From: Anthopleura xanthogrammica
Lineage: Eukaryota > Cnidaria > Anthozoa > Actiniaria > Actiniidae
Reading direction: 5' to 3'
DNA length: 64,000 nucleotides
NCBI GenBank assembly: GCA_964019055.1
Contig: OZ025215.1
Coordinates: forward strand, 11,995,611-12,059,610
The notes beneath the pieces are model-generated. The model saw only the letters and a list, made by a program, of their open reading frames with translations. It was not told the origin of the DNA and searched no databases. The first letter of the stretch is position 1. Every line of letters begins with the position of its first letter. Made by a program: the position numbers and the translations under genes. Below are positions 63,420 through 64,000 of the stretch, in pieces.

Positions 63420-63548
63420 CTAAAATAATCAAAAAAGTTATTTATAATTAATTGTATTTTGAAAAAAACTTACTCTTGGGTAACTATAATATTACGTATA
63501 AAATATAATACTATAACAGTATTTAAAATTAATGCTCGATAATCCATA

Positions 63549-64000
63549 TTATCATATGGCTACGATAGTACGCGCGCTCTGATTGGCTGATTTCCGGTCT
63601 GAGATTTTCCCATCTCAGACCGTTACCATGACAATTGGTCCGGAGCGTATATCAAATTTGCGAGTTTGTTTACAATTTTCACGTCGCGAAATTTGACATT
63701 TTTTTTGGGTTAAACAAGAAATTTATAAGCAAAATAAAACAAAAAGCGAACAAAGAAATTATGAGCTACGAAGAGGACCATTCTCCGAGCAAATTTTACT
63801 ACCCTGACAAGCTCGAAGTGGACATGAAAATCTTGTTTTGACTTCGCGTGAGGTTCGCTGGCCGTCAAATATATTTTTTTCAAAGAACCAAGTCTTTTTA
63901 CTAAGTCTTAGCCTTTTTTCTTGAAATGGGATCAAAAACAATAAATCAAAGCTTCAAATATCGGTTTTTTGGTTCACAATTAAAAGATGAAAAAGAAGAA
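63549..64000. other. Sequence beyond the duplication edge, no exon found
   Basis: Unrelated to the B1 locus. Contains a hairpin CGGTCTGAGAT..ATCTCAGACCG at about 63596-63623 beside gcgcgctctgattggctg, which resembles a MITE end. A 68-codon plus frame at 63635-63841 has no features I recognise. Confidence 0.55.

Larger units (their letters stand above)
49207..63548. repeat. Large segmental duplication, right copy (B2)
   Basis: Partner of 26903-39921. Longer by about 1.3 kb because of an expanded CTGA array and an inserted 1.4-kb element, partly offset by a shorter tetranucleotide array and a missing 240-bp piece near 38340-38570. Confidence 0.95.

Noticed and set aside
63635..63841. Plus-strand 68-codon frame near the right end
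   Set aside because: No recognisable domain, and it lies next to a hairpin typical of a MITE end. Too weak to call.

Overview
The window is nuclear DNA from an invertebrate animal. It is AT-rich, every domain is carried on its own short exon with phase-1 borders, and small inverted-repeat transposons and tRNA-derived SINE pieces are common. The sequence alone does not fix the phylum. A placozoan, cnidarian, sponge or other non-vertebrate metazoan would all fit.

All recognisable coding sequence lies on the minus strand and belongs to one tandem cluster of type-I membrane receptors built from coagulation factor 5/8 C-type (FA58C, discoidin), immunoglobulin (Ig) and fibronectin type III (FN3) domains. 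From right to left: B2 (63419 to 50401, 5' end not in the window), a broken relic (46613 to 46385), B1 (41838 to 28122, complete, 21 exons, 1683 residues), A3 (26245 to about 21855, a pseudogene), A2 (20930 to 11826, complete, 13 exons, 1100 residues) and A1 (10098 to 1219, 16 exons, no signal-peptide exon and a stop inside the tail). I placed splice sites by eye. The exon lengths of B1 and A2 add up exactly to whole codons.

The two families share their outer domains (several FA58C domains, then Ig, then FN3) but differ near and inside the membrane. Family A ends in one Ig, a transmembrane helix and a tyrosine-rich tail. In A2 that tail holds two ITAM-consensus pairs (YMEL-x9-YQSI and YMDL-x7-YETL). 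Family B has four Ig domains next to the membrane and a tail with no tyrosine. This looks like a paired-receptor cluster (immune, allorecognition or adhesion), which is inference.

The cluster grew by duplication. Unit 1-10500 repeats as 10720-18860, and 26903-39921 repeats as 49207-63548 with very high identity. Between the two large copies there are a 375-bp intronic segment in opposite orientation, a three-fold expanded CTGA array, a 1.4-kb insertion and clustered substitutions in ligand-facing domains. A 111/112-bp minisatellite derived from the end of one FA58C exon sits in the same intron of all four main genes.

The gene-poor stretch 41839-50400 holds satellites, retroposon tails, a 2533-bp inverted-repeat transposon and the relic exons.
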